Assembly: GCA_018714845.1 (NCBI GenBank)
Contig: DVMR01000030.1
Coordinates: 1 to 46,400 of the forward strand
From: Candidatus Ventrousia excrementavium
GTDB taxonomy: Bacteria > Bacillota > Clostridia > Oscillospirales > Butyricicoccaceae
Direction: 5' to 3'
Length of the DNA stretch: 46,400 nucleotides
Made by a program: the position numbers and the translations under genes. Below are positions 7,914 to 15,687 of the stretch, piece after piece. Under the pieces are notes generated by a model. It did no database searches. It saw only the letters and a program-made list of their open reading frames with translations, and had not been told where the DNA came from. Within the stretch, counting starts at the first letter, position 1; each line of letters starts with the position of its first letter.

Positions 7914-8375
7914 ATGGAACTGGGAGCGAAGATCAGACAGCTGCGCACCGAACGCAGCCTGTCGCAGGAGGCGCTGGCACACGCGCTTGGCGTTTCACGC
8001 CAGGCAGTGACCAAATGGGAAGCCGGCGCTGCTCTGCCCAGCACCGCCAATCTGCTGGCGCTGTGCGACCTGTTCGGCGTGCCCATGAGCGAGCTGACCG
8101 GCAGCCAGGAGCCGTCTGCCAGGCGCATGCCGCGCTCATCTCTGTACGGCGCAGTGCTGCTCGGCGTCAGCGCAGGGCTGGCTGTTTTGACAGTACCTGC
8201 CTGGATTTTTCAGAGCGCCAAAAATTCGCCTGACAACCTCATCGGCATGGCCGACGAGGCGACCGGCATCTGGGTGACCGGCGCGCCGGTTCTGCTGTAT
8301 GTGCTGACTGGCCTGGCCGTGCTCTGCGCCGCTGCGGCCGTCTTTCTGCTGTTTTTCCAAAAACGTAAAAAGTGA
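7914..8375 (+). CDS. Membrane-anchored HTH (Xre-type) regulator
   Basis: A 153-residue protein with an N-terminal Cro/CI-type helix-turn-helix (about 5-60; SQEALAHALGVSRQAVTKWE) joined to two predicted membrane helices (about 77-99 and 124-147). This layout is common in Firmicutes, where a small DNA-binding domain is tethered to the membrane, but its target genes are usually unknown. GGAGG lies 11 bases before the ATG at 7914. A TATAAT at 7871-7876 may be its -10, without a clear -35. The lipoprotein gene starts eight bases after its stop, so the two are likely an operon, perhaps a sensor/regulator pair. Confidence 0.88.
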   Translation: MELGAKIRQLRTERSLSQEALAHALGVSRQAVTKWEAGAALPSTANLLALCDLFGVPMSELTGSQEPSARRMPRSSLYGAVLLGVSAGLAVLTVPAWIFQSAKNSPDNLIGMADEATGIWVTGAPVLLYVLTGLAVLCAAAAVFLLFFQKRKK

Positions 8376-8383
8376 GGCCGAAA

Positions 8384-8815
8384 ATGAGAAAGACGCTGCC
8401 TGTTTTTTTGCTTTTGGGTATTCTGCTCACCCTATCCGGATGCGCACCTGAGGCTCAGCCGCAGCCCGGGTCTCTGTCTGGAAGCGCGCCGGACGAAACG
8501 CCTGTCATGACTGAAATTGACGCATGGCCGGAAAACGAGTACACAGAGGCCATCTTCCCGCCCGAGGCGGGGGAGCCTTTTTACACGCTGTCTGATGCGC
8601 AAAGCGGAATGTTCAGCATCTTTTATCAGGACATCACCCGCGAACAGGGCGAGCAATATGTCGATGCGCTGTGTGCGGACGGATTTACAGCGCTCGAAAA
8701 AGACGCCAACGCTGTTTCTGTGGGACAGCTGCTTGAAAAGGACGGCGTTATTTTGAGCATCGCTCTGTCCGAGGGTGCACTGAGTATCAGTATTTTTGCA
8801 CCACAGGACATGTAA
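8384..8815 (+). CDS. Putative lipoprotein, 143 aa
   Basis: The product has a lipoprotein signal peptide (MRKTLPVFLLLGILLTLSGC) with a lipidated Cys at residue 20, then an acidic mature domain of about 120 residues with no family I recognise. I chose the ATG at 8384 because TGAGG lies six bases upstream; a GTG at 8372 would overlap the HTH stop but lacks a ribosome site. It follows the membrane HTH gene closely and is closed by a strong terminator. Envelope location is firm; role unknown. Confidence 0.78.
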   Translation: MRKTLPVFLLLGILLTLSGCAPEAQPQPGSLSGSAPDETPVMTEIDAWPENEYTEAIFPPEAGEPFYTLSDAQSGMFSIFYQDITREQGEQYVDALCADGFTALEKDANAVSVGQLLEKDGVILSIALSEGALSISIFAPQDM

Positions 8816-8848
8816 AAAAGGACGCATCCTGATGGGATGCGTCCTTTT
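8816..8848. terminator. Bidirectional terminator between lipoprotein gene and rpiB
   Basis: AAAAGGACGCATCC and GGATGCGTCCTTTT form a perfect 14-bp stem with a 5-base loop. A/T runs at both ends let it serve the convergent genes on either side; the rpiB stop is at 8852. Confidence 0.9.
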
Positions 8849-8851
8849 CGT

Positions 8852-9289
8852 TTATTTTTCCAGCGCCATCATCATGTCAACGCGGGTCTGGTGCCGGCCG
8901 CCCTCGAAGTCGGTGTCGAGGAAAAAGTCGGCAATCATGGCCGCCAGGCCGGGGCCCACGGTGCGCTCGCCCAGGCAAAGCACATTGGCGTCGTTGTGCA
9001 TGCGGGTCGCTTTTGCGGTAAAGCAGTCGGACACCGCGGCGGCGCGAATGCCGTGCACCTTGTTGGCGGCCATCGACATGCCGATGCCTGTGCCGCAAAC
9101 CAAAATGCCCCGCTCATTTTCGCCTGCAGCAACGCTGCGCGCCACCTTCTCGGCAATAGCCGGGTAGTGGCAGGAGCTTTTGTCGTGCGTTCCGAAATCC
9201 TGTACTTCAAAGCCGCGCTCTGTCAGATGCTGTTTGAGCGTCTCTTTCAAATCAAGGCCGGCGTGGTCGCTTCCAATGGCAATTTTCAT
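8852..9289 (-). CDS. rpiB: Ribose-5-phosphate isomerase B
   Basis: Interconverts ribose 5-phosphate and ribulose 5-phosphate in the pentose phosphate pathway, in the cytosol. The 145-residue length is normal for RpiB. Conserved features are the SDHAGLDLK N-terminus, the catalytic Cys65 in VCGTGIGMS, and H98 in ARMHNDANVLCLGER-type sequence. It could also be a close LacA/LacB relative, but there are no sugar-use genes nearby. AGGAGA precedes the ATG, whose ATGA overlaps the tsaB stop. It is thus the last gene of a tsaE-tsaB-rpiB transcript. Confidence 0.95.
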   Translation of the reverse strand: MKIAIGSDHAGLDLKETLKQHLTERGFEVQDFGTHDKSSCHYPAIAEKVARSVAAGENERGILVCGTGIGMSMAANKVHGIRAAAVSDCFTAKATRMHNDANVLCLGERTVGPGLAAMIADFFLDTDFEGGRHQTRVDMMMALEK

Positions 9290-9969
9290 AGCTGCTTCTC
9301 CTCTTTCTGTTGTTTCATTCGTTCGGCCTGCGTCGGCCGCAAGTAAGACGGCTTGATGTCGTGACAGCTGACCGCCTGCCCGCGCCCGGCGCGGTCATAC
9401 GCGCACCGCGCGGCAGACGATGCATCCTGCACGGCGCCGGCCTGTGACTCGGGAATTCCCAACGCGGCGCACAGTGCCTGCGCACCGCTTCCGCAAATGC
9501 GCAGCGGCTCACGCTGCCAAAGCGCGGCAATCTCATCCTGCGTCATGACGCCATCCGGTGTGACACGCACTGTTTGGGCCCCGCTCTGCTCAAACCGGGC
9601 GGCGTAGTACTCGCCTGGCCGCGCCTGCACGACAGCCAGCTTGGGACCCGAAACGGCGTTGTCAGCCCACGCCGCGGCCTCAAGCGTCGACACGGCGACG
9701 CACGGCCTGTCGCAGCCAAAGGCAAACCCCTTGACAGCGGCCACGCCGATGCGGATGCCGGTATAGGACCCCGGTCCGCAGACAGCCGCAAATACGTCGA
9801 TATCTTTGAGCGAAAGCCCCTGTCCGGCCAGCATCTCTTCGCACACAGGCAGAATGGTGCGGCTGTGGTCCATCATGGAGTCGCGTTCGCAGTGCGCGAT
9901 GACCGCGCCGTCGCGGCACAGGGCTGCCGAGGCAACCCGGCCCGCCGTGTCCAGAGCCAGAATCAGCAT
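9286..9969 (-). CDS. tsaB: tRNA threonylcarbamoyladenosine biosynthesis protein TsaB
   Basis: TsaB pairs with TsaD in the complex that makes t6A37 on ANN-decoding tRNAs. The 227-residue protein has the ASKHA-type fold signatures of the family: LALDTAGRVASAAL at the N-terminus, MMDHSRTILPVCEEML, and GPGSYTGIRIGVAAVKGFA at about 69-87. It overlaps tsaE by seven bases and rpiB by four. The usual next genes, rimI and tsaD, are not in this window, so TsaD must be encoded elsewhere. Confidence 0.95.
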   Translation of the reverse strand: MLILALDTAGRVASAALCRDGAVIAHCERDSMMDHSRTILPVCEEMLAGQGLSLKDIDVFAAVCGPGSYTGIRIGVAAVKGFAFGCDRPCVAVSTLEAAAWADNAVSGPKLAVVQARPGEYYAARFEQSGAQTVRVTPDGVMTQDEIAALWQREPLRICGSGAQALCAALGIPESQAGAVQDASSAARCAYDRAGRGQAVSCHDIKPSYLRPTQAERMKQQKEEKQL

Positions 9970-10400
9970 GGTCCCACCCCCTCGGGCCAGCGCAGGACAA
10001 TGCTGCGCGTTTCATCCCCGGTTTTTTTTATATCCACCCACAGGGTGTCCGGCGGGAACAGCTCGGGTGCGACGCTGCTCCATTCGGCGACGCACAGAGC
10101 CCCCGAGGCCAGATAATCGTCCCACCCAATCTCCCATAAAGCGTCTCCGCCGGGCAGGCGGTACAGGTCAAAATGGCAGATCTTCCGCTCTGCGCGGTAT
10201 TCGTTGACAATGGCGTAGGTCGGGCTGGTCACAGCGTCGGCACTGCCCATGGCCCGGACCAGGCCGCGCACCAGCGCCGTTTTTCCCGCCCCCAGCTCGC
10301 CCGAAAGTGCAATGGCCGACAACCCGGTCGACTGCCGTGCAATGCGCCCGCCCAGCGCCTCGGTCTCTGCTTCGTTGTTTGTCGCACAGGTCTGCGTCAC
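9963..10400 (-). CDS. tsaE: tRNA threonylcarbamoyladenosine biosynthesis ATPase TsaE
   Basis: A 145-residue P-loop ATPase that drives turnover of the TsaB-TsaD complex. The Walker A motif GELGAGKT is at residues 34-41. The TSPTYAIVNEY stretch (switch region) and HFDLYRL follow, as expected for TsaE. Start is GTG at 10400 with GGGGGC upstream. It is the first gene of the operon, with a promoter at 10464-10491 and a strong hairpin between promoter and start. Confidence 0.95.
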   Translation of the reverse strand: MTQTCATNNEAETEALGGRIARQSTGLSAIALSGELGAGKTALVRGLVRAMGSADAVTSPTYAIVNEYRAERKICHFDLYRLPGGDALWEIGWDDYLASGALCVAEWSSVAPELFPPDTLWVDIKKTGDETRSIVLRWPEGVGPC

Positions 10401-10423
10401 AATTTCGCCCCCATGTCATGTAT

Positions 10424-10452
10424 AAAAGCCGCCGGGTCTCCGGCGCTTTTTT
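10424..10452. terminator. Terminator-like hairpin in the tsaE/rodA divergent region
   Basis: A 6-bp core (CGCCGG gtct CCGGCG, 10430-10445), extendable to AAAAG/CTTTT past a bulge, is followed by six T on the plus strand and by TTTTAT on the minus strand. It lies in the first bases of the predicted tsaE mRNA. No plus-strand gene reads into it, so it may protect the rodA promoter from antisense transcription, or act as a tsaE leader attenuator. Confidence 0.6.
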
Positions 10453-10463
10453 CTCTGATGTCT

Positions 10464-10491
10464 ATTGTACCATAAAATGTCCAGGGGACAA
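10464..10491 (-). promoter_or_regulatory. Promoter for tsaE-tsaB-rpiB
   Basis: On the minus strand: TTGTCC (10486-10491), a 16-base spacer and TACAAT (10464-10469). Confidence 0.6.
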
Positions 10492-10513
10492 AGACTTTTT
10501 CACGTTTTGCCGA

Positions 10514-10541
10514 TTGAATCAGGCGGCAAAAATGATATAAT
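10514..10541 (+). promoter_or_regulatory. Promoter for rodA
   Basis: TTGAAT (10514-10519), a 16-base spacer and TATAAT (10536-10541), about 50 bases before the rodA start. Confidence 0.75.
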
Positions 10542-10595
10542 AGCAATACAACTATTCATTTACTCATTCCCGCCTCATCTGGAAAGGAACCGCTT

Positions 10596-11753
10596 ATGCA
10601 GCGCATCACACAATCCCTTCGTTCGTTTTTTCAAAGCGTTCCGCAGGCGATTAAAACCTATCTTCACACAGCTGACATTCTGCTGCTGGTGCTCTCTCTG
10701 ACTGCATCGGCTCTGGGGCTTGTGCTCATCTACAGCGCCACGCGCAGCTTTGACAGCAACCGCTATGTGCTCGTTCAGGCTCTGGCCATCGCCCTGGGAC
10801 TGATTGGGTTTGTCATCGCGTCTTTTATCGATCTCGACCGTATCGCCCCTGCCTGGCGCATCCTTTTTCTGCTCAATATCGGTCTGCAGTGCCTGCTCAT
10901 CCCCTTTGGTACAGAGGGTGACACCGGCAACAAAAGCTGGATTCGCTTTGAAAGCCTGGGTATCGGCATTCAGCCCGCTGAGTTGGGCAAAATTCTTTTT
11001 GTCCTGACGCTTTCGCGTCATATTTGTGATCTGCGCGACAGAATCAACGCCCCGCTGAGTGTTTTGCAGCTCGGCGCTCACGCCCTCATCACAGCCGGCG
11101 TTGTTTTTGTCACCTCAGAAGATCTGGGCATGGTCATCGTTTATCTGTTCATCTTTTTCATTCTGCTTTTTTCCAGCGGTATTTCACTGGCCTGGATGGG
11201 TGGTCTGACCGTAGCTGGATGTGCTGGTGTTGCTGTCTTGTGGCCTTTTTTAAAGGAGCATCAGAAATTGCGCATTCTGGTTGTTTTTGAGCCCGAGCTG
11301 TCCGAGCGGTATTCGTATCAGGCCAAGCAGGGCATGATGGCTATTGGCTCGGGCCAGCTGACCGGCGAGGGCTTTCTTGACGGCCGCATGACACAGGCTT
11401 CCTCGGGACTGCCTGCCAAACACACAGACTTTATCTTTGCCACTGCAGGCGAAGAATGGGGCTTTATCGGTTGTCTCGTCATAGTATTTCTTCTCACAGC
11501 CATTGTACTGCGCATTTTTTACGATTCTACCCACACCAATGACCAGTTTGCTCGCCTGATGTGCCTGGGTATCGGCGGGATGCTGATGGTCCAGACGCTC
11601 ATCAATATCGGCATGTGCATGGGCATCATGCCGGTTATCGGCCTGACCCTGCCCTTTTTCAGCTACGGCGGCACGTCGGTGGCCATCAGTCTGACCTGTC
11701 TGGGGTTTGTCAGCGGATTTGTCATGCGGCTCAAGCCCAGCTGGCTGCGCTGA
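10596..11753 (+). CDS. rodA: RodA/FtsW/SpoVE (SEDS) peptidoglycan glycosyltransferase
   Basis: A 385-residue polytopic membrane enzyme that polymerises lipid II into glycan strands with a partner class B PBP. About ten membrane helices begin at residue 27. SEDS hallmarks are present: GNKSWIRF and QPAELGKI at about 111-133, the extracellular loop with GLPAKHTDFIFATAGEEWG at about 270-290, and the C-terminal LPFFSYGGTS at about 352-361. The length and WIRF/QPAE pattern favour RodA over FtsW or SpoVE. GGAAAGGA precedes the ATG. No class B PBP gene is adjacent. The next two-component genes follow on the same strand after about 105 bases with no terminator seen. Confidence 0.93.
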   Translation: MQRITQSLRSFFQSVPQAIKTYLHTADILLLVLSLTASALGLVLIYSATRSFDSNRYVLVQALAIALGLIGFVIASFIDLDRIAPAWRILFLLNIGLQCLLIPFGTEGDTGNKSWIRFESLGIGIQPAELGKILFVLTLSRHICDLRDRINAPLSVLQLGAHALITAGVVFVTSEDLGMVIVYLFIFFILLFSSGISLAWMGGLTVAGCAGVAVLWPFLKEHQKLRILVVFEPELSERYSYQAKQGMMAIGSGQLTGEGFLDGRMTQASSGLPAKHTDFIFATAGEEWGFIGCLVIVFLLTAIVLRIFYDSTHTNDQFARLMCLGIGGMLMVQTLINIGMCMGIMPVIGLTLPFFSYGGTSVAISLTCLGFVSGFVMRLKPSWLR

Positions 11754-11858
11754 TTCCCCGTATTCAGAATTTTTTAAGAAACCTGTTGGGCCGGACGACA
11801 GAAACGTCTGCTATTCTGTGTTCAGGCTCAAGTGATCTTTTCGAAAGGATGTCTGCCT

Positions 11859-12560
11859 GTGGAAAATCCGTGTGTGCTGGTCGTGGACGATGACCGCGAA
11901 ATCAACGGCGCTATCTGCAAGCTGCTTGCCCTCGAGGGGATTCGCACCCTGCAGGCCTTTGACGGTATGCAGGCCCTCGACCTGCTGGCACAAAACAGCG
12001 TTCAGCTCATCATCCTTGATGTCATGATGCCGAAGCTCGACGGGCTTTCAGCCACAATGAAAATCCGGCAGTCCCGCAACATCCCCATTTTGATTCTGTC
12101 CGCCAAGAGCGAGGACAGCGACAAGATACTCGGTCTGTCCATGGGGGCTGACGACTATGTAACAAAGCCCTTCAACCCGCCCGAGCTGGTGGCGCGCGTG
12201 CGCTCGCTGCTGCGGCGCTATCTGACGCTGGGTGACGTACAGCGCCAGCACGGCGGCCAGAGCCTGACCATCGGCGGCCTGACGCTGGACACCGAGGCGC
12301 ACCAGCTGTATGTCGACGGCGAGCCTGTTCATCTGACGGCGACCGAACTGCGTATTGTCGAGCTGCTCATGAAAAACCCCGGGCGTGTCTTTCCCGCTGA
12401 GGAAATTTATGAGCGCGTCTGGGGCGAGACCGCCTACGCTGTCGAAAACACGGTGATGGTACACATCCGCCGCATCCGCGAAAAGATTGAGATTAACCCC
12501 AAAGAGCCAAAATACTTAAAGGTGGTATGGGGAATTGGCTACAAAATTGAAAAGCTTTAG
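11859..12560 (+). CDS. OmpR/VanR-family response regulator
   Basis: A 233-residue regulator with a receiver domain (D10-D12 pocket, D54 in IILDVMMPKLDG, ILSAKSED, K in TKPFN) and a winged-helix effector (TATELRIVELLM, HIRRIREKIE). The GTG at 11859 is preceded by AAAGGA at nine bases; an in-frame ATG at 11832 would add residues before the conserved VLVVDD strand. Its 3' end overlaps the kinase gene. The domain sequence resembles VanR-type regulators of cell-wall genes, and the rodA neighbour fits, but targets are not visible. Confidence 0.92.
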   Translation: MENPCVLVVDDDREINGAICKLLALEGIRTLQAFDGMQALDLLAQNSVQLIILDVMMPKLDGLSATMKIRQSRNIPILILSAKSEDSDKILGLSMGADDYVTKPFNPPELVARVRSLLRRYLTLGDVQRQHGGQSLTIGGLTLDTEAHQLYVDGEPVHLTATELRIVELLMKNPGRVFPAEEIYERVWGETAYAVENTVMVHIRRIREKIEINPKEPKYLKVVWGIGYKIEKL

Positions 12561-14616
12561 CACCAACATTCTGACCCGGGCTGCAGCCTTTGCGCTGGCC
12601 CTGCTCTGTCTGACGCTCACCATCATCACACTGTACGACCTGGCTTTGGGAATTTACCAAAACGAACCTGAATCCGAGGCGCTGTTCACCCCCAACTACG
12701 AGGACTCCAGCGCCTATTATAGCTGGATCGACGAGTGCCTGTGGACCATCCGGGGTCTGCTTGAGTCCGATGACCCTGCCTATACCGCACGGTCGCTGCA
12801 GTGGCTGACCGACGAGGGCGTTCTGTTCCGTGCACAGTCGGGCGACACGGTATACACCAACGCCGAGGGCTATTCGGCCGAGGACCTCACCCCGTCAGAT
12901 GGCCGCTGGATTGCATCTGACAGCGGCGAGATTACGATTCACCTGCTGCGCGGCGACCAGCCCGAGCTGCTCGCCTTCAGCGCTTTTTATACCGACTACT
13001 ACAGCGACTACGCCGTTTTGTCAAATGAAGGCGTGTCTGTTCAGCTCTTTGTGCCTCAAAGCGTCATCAACGAACACCAGGCCTACTGGGAACAGTCGCG
13101 TGACCTGCTGAGCCGCGGACTGCGTCAGCTGCTTCTGTGCGCTGTCCCCTTCCTGTTGCTCACCGTTTTTCTGTGCGTTGTCACCGGCCGGCGCCCCGGC
13201 GACGATGCGCTGCACGCCGGGCGCCTCGACCGTGTGTGGACTGAACTGCTCATTGCCGCCTGGGTCACAGTCATTGTGCTCAGCATTATGTTTGCTCTGT
13301 CCGGGCTTGATAACGCGTTTTCGTGGGGCCTCGGCTTCTGGTCCAACCGCAGCGCCGTCCTCTGGCTGTGCAGCCTCATTCTGGGCGCCGGCTATTGTCT
13401 GTCCATGCCCTTGCTGCTCGCCATGGTACGCAAAGTTAAGGCAAGGCGTTTTTTCCGCCACAGCGCTGTCGCGTCCCTGTTGCGCCGTATTATGCAGGTG
13501 TGCCGCGGCGTGGTTTCTCTGGTCCGCGGCCTCATCGACGGCTCGGCCTTTCACGCCTTTCCCTTTGCCGACGCCATGTTCCGCCATCGCCTGGCCTATG
13601 TGCTCGGCTCGCTCGTTTGTGTGCTTATCTTTCTGTTTAGCCTTGCCGCAGCGCCGCTCTTCTGCGCCCTGGCCGTGTCACTCGAAATTCTCATCACCTG
13701 GTGGTTTTTGCAGTCGGACAACCAGACGTTGCAGGACATGACCCGTGTTGTCGAGCAGATTGACCACATCGCAGGCGGCGACCTTTCCTGGCAGCCATCC
13801 ATTCCCCCCGGTTCACAGCTGGCCCCGGTCAGCCGCCAGCTTTCTGAAATCGGCGGCGGCATGCAGAAAAGCGTGGAAAAGCAGATGCAGAGCGAGCGCA
13901 TGAAGGTCGAGCTGGTCACCAACGTCTCACACGACCTCAAAACCCCGTTGACCAGCATCATCAGCTATGTCGAGCTTTTGTCCAAAGTCGAGGACCTGCC
14001 GCCTGAAGCGCGCGACTATGTCGCCATTCTGGCGCAGAAGTCGGACCGGCTCAAAAGCCTGGTCTACGACCTGTTTGAGCTGGCCAAGAGCACCAGTGGC
14101 AGCATGGAAATGCAGTGCGAGGCGCTTGACTTTCACCGTCTGGTCGAGCAGACGCTGGCTGAAATGCAGGAGCGCATCGATCAGTCCGGCCTGGGCCTGC
14201 GTGTTTCACTGGCAGAGCCGCCAGTCACCATCTGGGCTGACGGCCGCAAAATGTACCGTGTGCTGCAAAATATCATCGACAACGCTCTCAAGTATTCGCT
14301 GGCCGGCACGCGCATCTATGTTGATCTGACGGCACAGCACGGCGTCGCGCTGCTGACCATCAAAAACACCTCGGGTTATGAAATGGATTTCTCTGCTGAA
14401 GAGATTACTGAACGCTTTGTCCGCGGAGACAAGGCCCGAACCGCCGAGGGCAGCGGCCTGGGGCTTTCCATCGCCCAGAGCTTTACGCAGGCATGCGGCG
14501 GCTGTCTGAGCGTTGCCATTGACGGCGACCAGTTCAAAGTCTTCATTCGCTTTGACCTGTATGGCACACCGCCATCTGTCGATGGCGCCCCGGCTTCCGA
14601 CACAGAAATATTGTAA
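12535..14616 (+). CDS. Sensor histidine kinase with an extended membrane domain
   Basis: A 693-residue kinase starting at TTG 12535, with AAAGGTGG nine bases upstream and inside the regulator gene (26-base overlap). Membrane helices lie at about 13-36, 196-216, 238-257, 276-296 and two at about 354-395, so the sensor is much larger than the usual two-helix type. The region 41-190 is an extracytoplasmic domain. HAMP-like sequence (about 397-440) leads to the H box SHDLKTPLTS (H466), N box NIIDNALKYS and G box GSGLGLS. A D-box of the DTGxGI form is not obvious (EMDFSAEEITERF instead), as in some VanS-like kinases. Terminator follows. Confidence 0.9.
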   Translation: MATKLKSFSTNILTRAAAFALALLCLTLTIITLYDLALGIYQNEPESEALFTPNYEDSSAYYSWIDECLWTIRGLLESDDPAYTARSLQWLTDEGVLFRAQSGDTVYTNAEGYSAEDLTPSDGRWIASDSGEITIHLLRGDQPELLAFSAFYTDYYSDYAVLSNEGVSVQLFVPQSVINEHQAYWEQSRDLLSRGLRQLLLCAVPFLLLTVFLCVVTGRRPGDDALHAGRLDRVWTELLIAAWVTVIVLSIMFALSGLDNAFSWGLGFWSNRSAVLWLCSLILGAGYCLSMPLLLAMVRKVKARRFFRHSAVASLLRRIMQVCRGVVSLVRGLIDGSAFHAFPFADAMFRHRLAYVLGSLVCVLIFLFSLAAAPLFCALAVSLEILITWWFLQSDNQTLQDMTRVVEQIDHIAGGDLSWQPSIPPGSQLAPVSRQLSEIGGGMQKSVEKQMQSERMKVELVTNVSHDLKTPLTSIISYVELLSKVEDLPPEARDYVAILAQKSDRLKSLVYDLFELAKSTSGSMEMQCEALDFHRLVEQTLAEMQERIDQSGLGLRVSLAEPPVTIWADGRKMYRVLQNIIDNALKYSLAGTRIYVDLTAQHGVALLTIKNTSGYEMDFSAEEITERFVRGDKARTAEGSGLGLSIAQSFTQACGGCLSVAIDGDQFKVFIRFDLYGTPPSVDGAPASDTEIL

Positions 14617-14633
14617 TTAGTATAAAATAAAAG

Positions 14634-14670
14634 CGGCGAAAACCAAAAATTGCGGTTTTCGCCGTTGTTT
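14634..14670 (+). terminator. Terminator of the second two-component operon
   Basis: CGGCGAAAACC and GGTTTTCGCCG form an 11-bp stem with a 9-base loop, followed by TTGTTTT. Confidence 0.82.
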
Positions 14671-14701
14671 TCAGAAATCTTTACTTTGTTTACGCAAAAA
14701 G

Positions 14702-14731
14702 TTGACAAAACGGCCGTTCAGCCAGTATAAT
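14702..14731 (+). promoter_or_regulatory. Strong promoter for the RpiR-type regulator
   Basis: A consensus TTGACA (14702-14707), 18-base spacer and consensus TATAAT (14726-14731), 30 bases before the ribosome site. Confidence 0.85.
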
Positions 14732-14763
14732 AATTAAAGTGACTACATCACCGGGAGGGACCC

Positions 14764-15636
14764 TTGTTGGACGTCATTCAGAACATCCACGAAAAATATG
14801 CCGGCATGACCAAAAAGCAGAAAGACATCGCCGCCTTTATGCTGGCCGACCCTGAGCGCATGAGCTTTATCACGCTGAAAGAGCTGAGCGCCGCCACCCA
14901 TGTTTCCGAGATGACGGTTTTAAATGCCTGCTCTTATCTCGGCTATGCCAACTTTAACGACCTCAAGTATCAGTTCCGCAAGTACCTGCTCGGCAGCCGC
15001 CGCATTCTGGTGCAGAAGGACAACGCCCACCAGCATCCCTATGTTCCCTCGCGCGAACTGACCGACCGCGAAAGCTTTCTGCAGCAAATCTGCAATGAAG
15101 AGCTGGCGACCATGTCCTCGTATTTTGCGCAAATCAGCATGGAGCAATATTTTGAGGCCGCCCGCATGATTCTGGACAAGCGCTTTGTCGTGCTGTGCGG
15201 ACGCGGCGTTTCGATGCAGCTCATTGACTTTATGTCCATGCGCCTGGCTATTACCGGCATTCCGTCGGTCAGCGTCAACACTGAGCTCAACGACACCATC
15301 CAGGCTGCCTTGCCCATGATTGGTGACGACACGCTGCTGATGGTTTTTTCATTCCCGGATTATTACTTTATGACAACAGCGCTGGCTCAGTATGCCCACC
15401 AGAAAGGGGCTGCTGTGCTGGGAGTTACCGACGGGCCACGGTCTGATATCATCCCCTTTTGTGACCTTGCGCTTTACTGCCCCACCAATACCCGCCTGTT
15501 CCTCAATACCCTGTCCTCTGCCATGGTGCTCACCAATATCCTGAGCTCGGCCATCAGCATTGAGCTGAGCATGGAATCGCGCGATTTGAGCGCTGCCTCC
15601 CGCGAGTTCTCTGCCCTGTTTGAAGATAAGGGATAA
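14764..15636 (+). CDS. RpiR/MurR-family transcriptional regulator
   Basis: A 290-residue regulator with an N-terminal HTH_6 domain (about 1-80; MTKKQKDIAAFML, FITLKELSAATHVSEMTV) and a C-terminal SIS sugar-isomerase domain (about 120-260; VVLCGRGVSMQLIDFM). Such proteins sense a phosphosugar and control sugar or amino-sugar genes. Start is TTG at 14764 or the adjacent TTG at 14767, with GGGAGGGA just upstream. It is monocistronic between two terminators, so the target genes are not apparent. A lone strong promoter suggests it is constitutively or autogenously expressed. The effector sugar is unknown. Confidence 0.9.
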   Translation: MLDVIQNIHEKYAGMTKKQKDIAAFMLADPERMSFITLKELSAATHVSEMTVLNACSYLGYANFNDLKYQFRKYLLGSRRILVQKDNAHQHPYVPSRELTDRESFLQQICNEELATMSSYFAQISMEQYFEAARMILDKRFVVLCGRGVSMQLIDFMSMRLAITGIPSVSVNTELNDTIQAALPMIGDDTLLMVFSFPDYYFMTTALAQYAHQKGAAVLGVTDGPRSDIIPFCDLALYCPTNTRLFLNTLSSAMVLTNILSSAISIELSMESRDLSAASREFSALFEDKG

Positions 15637-15650
15637 TATGATTACATAAT

Positions 15651-15681
15651 AAAAGCGGCCCGTTTGACACGGGCCGCTTTT
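15651..15681. terminator. Bidirectional terminator between rpiR-type gene and cca
   Basis: AAAAGCGGCCCGT and ACGGGCCGCTTTT form a 13-bp stem with a 5-base loop, flanked by A and T runs; it serves both convergent genes. Confidence 0.92.
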
Positions 15682-15687
15682 GTTTTT

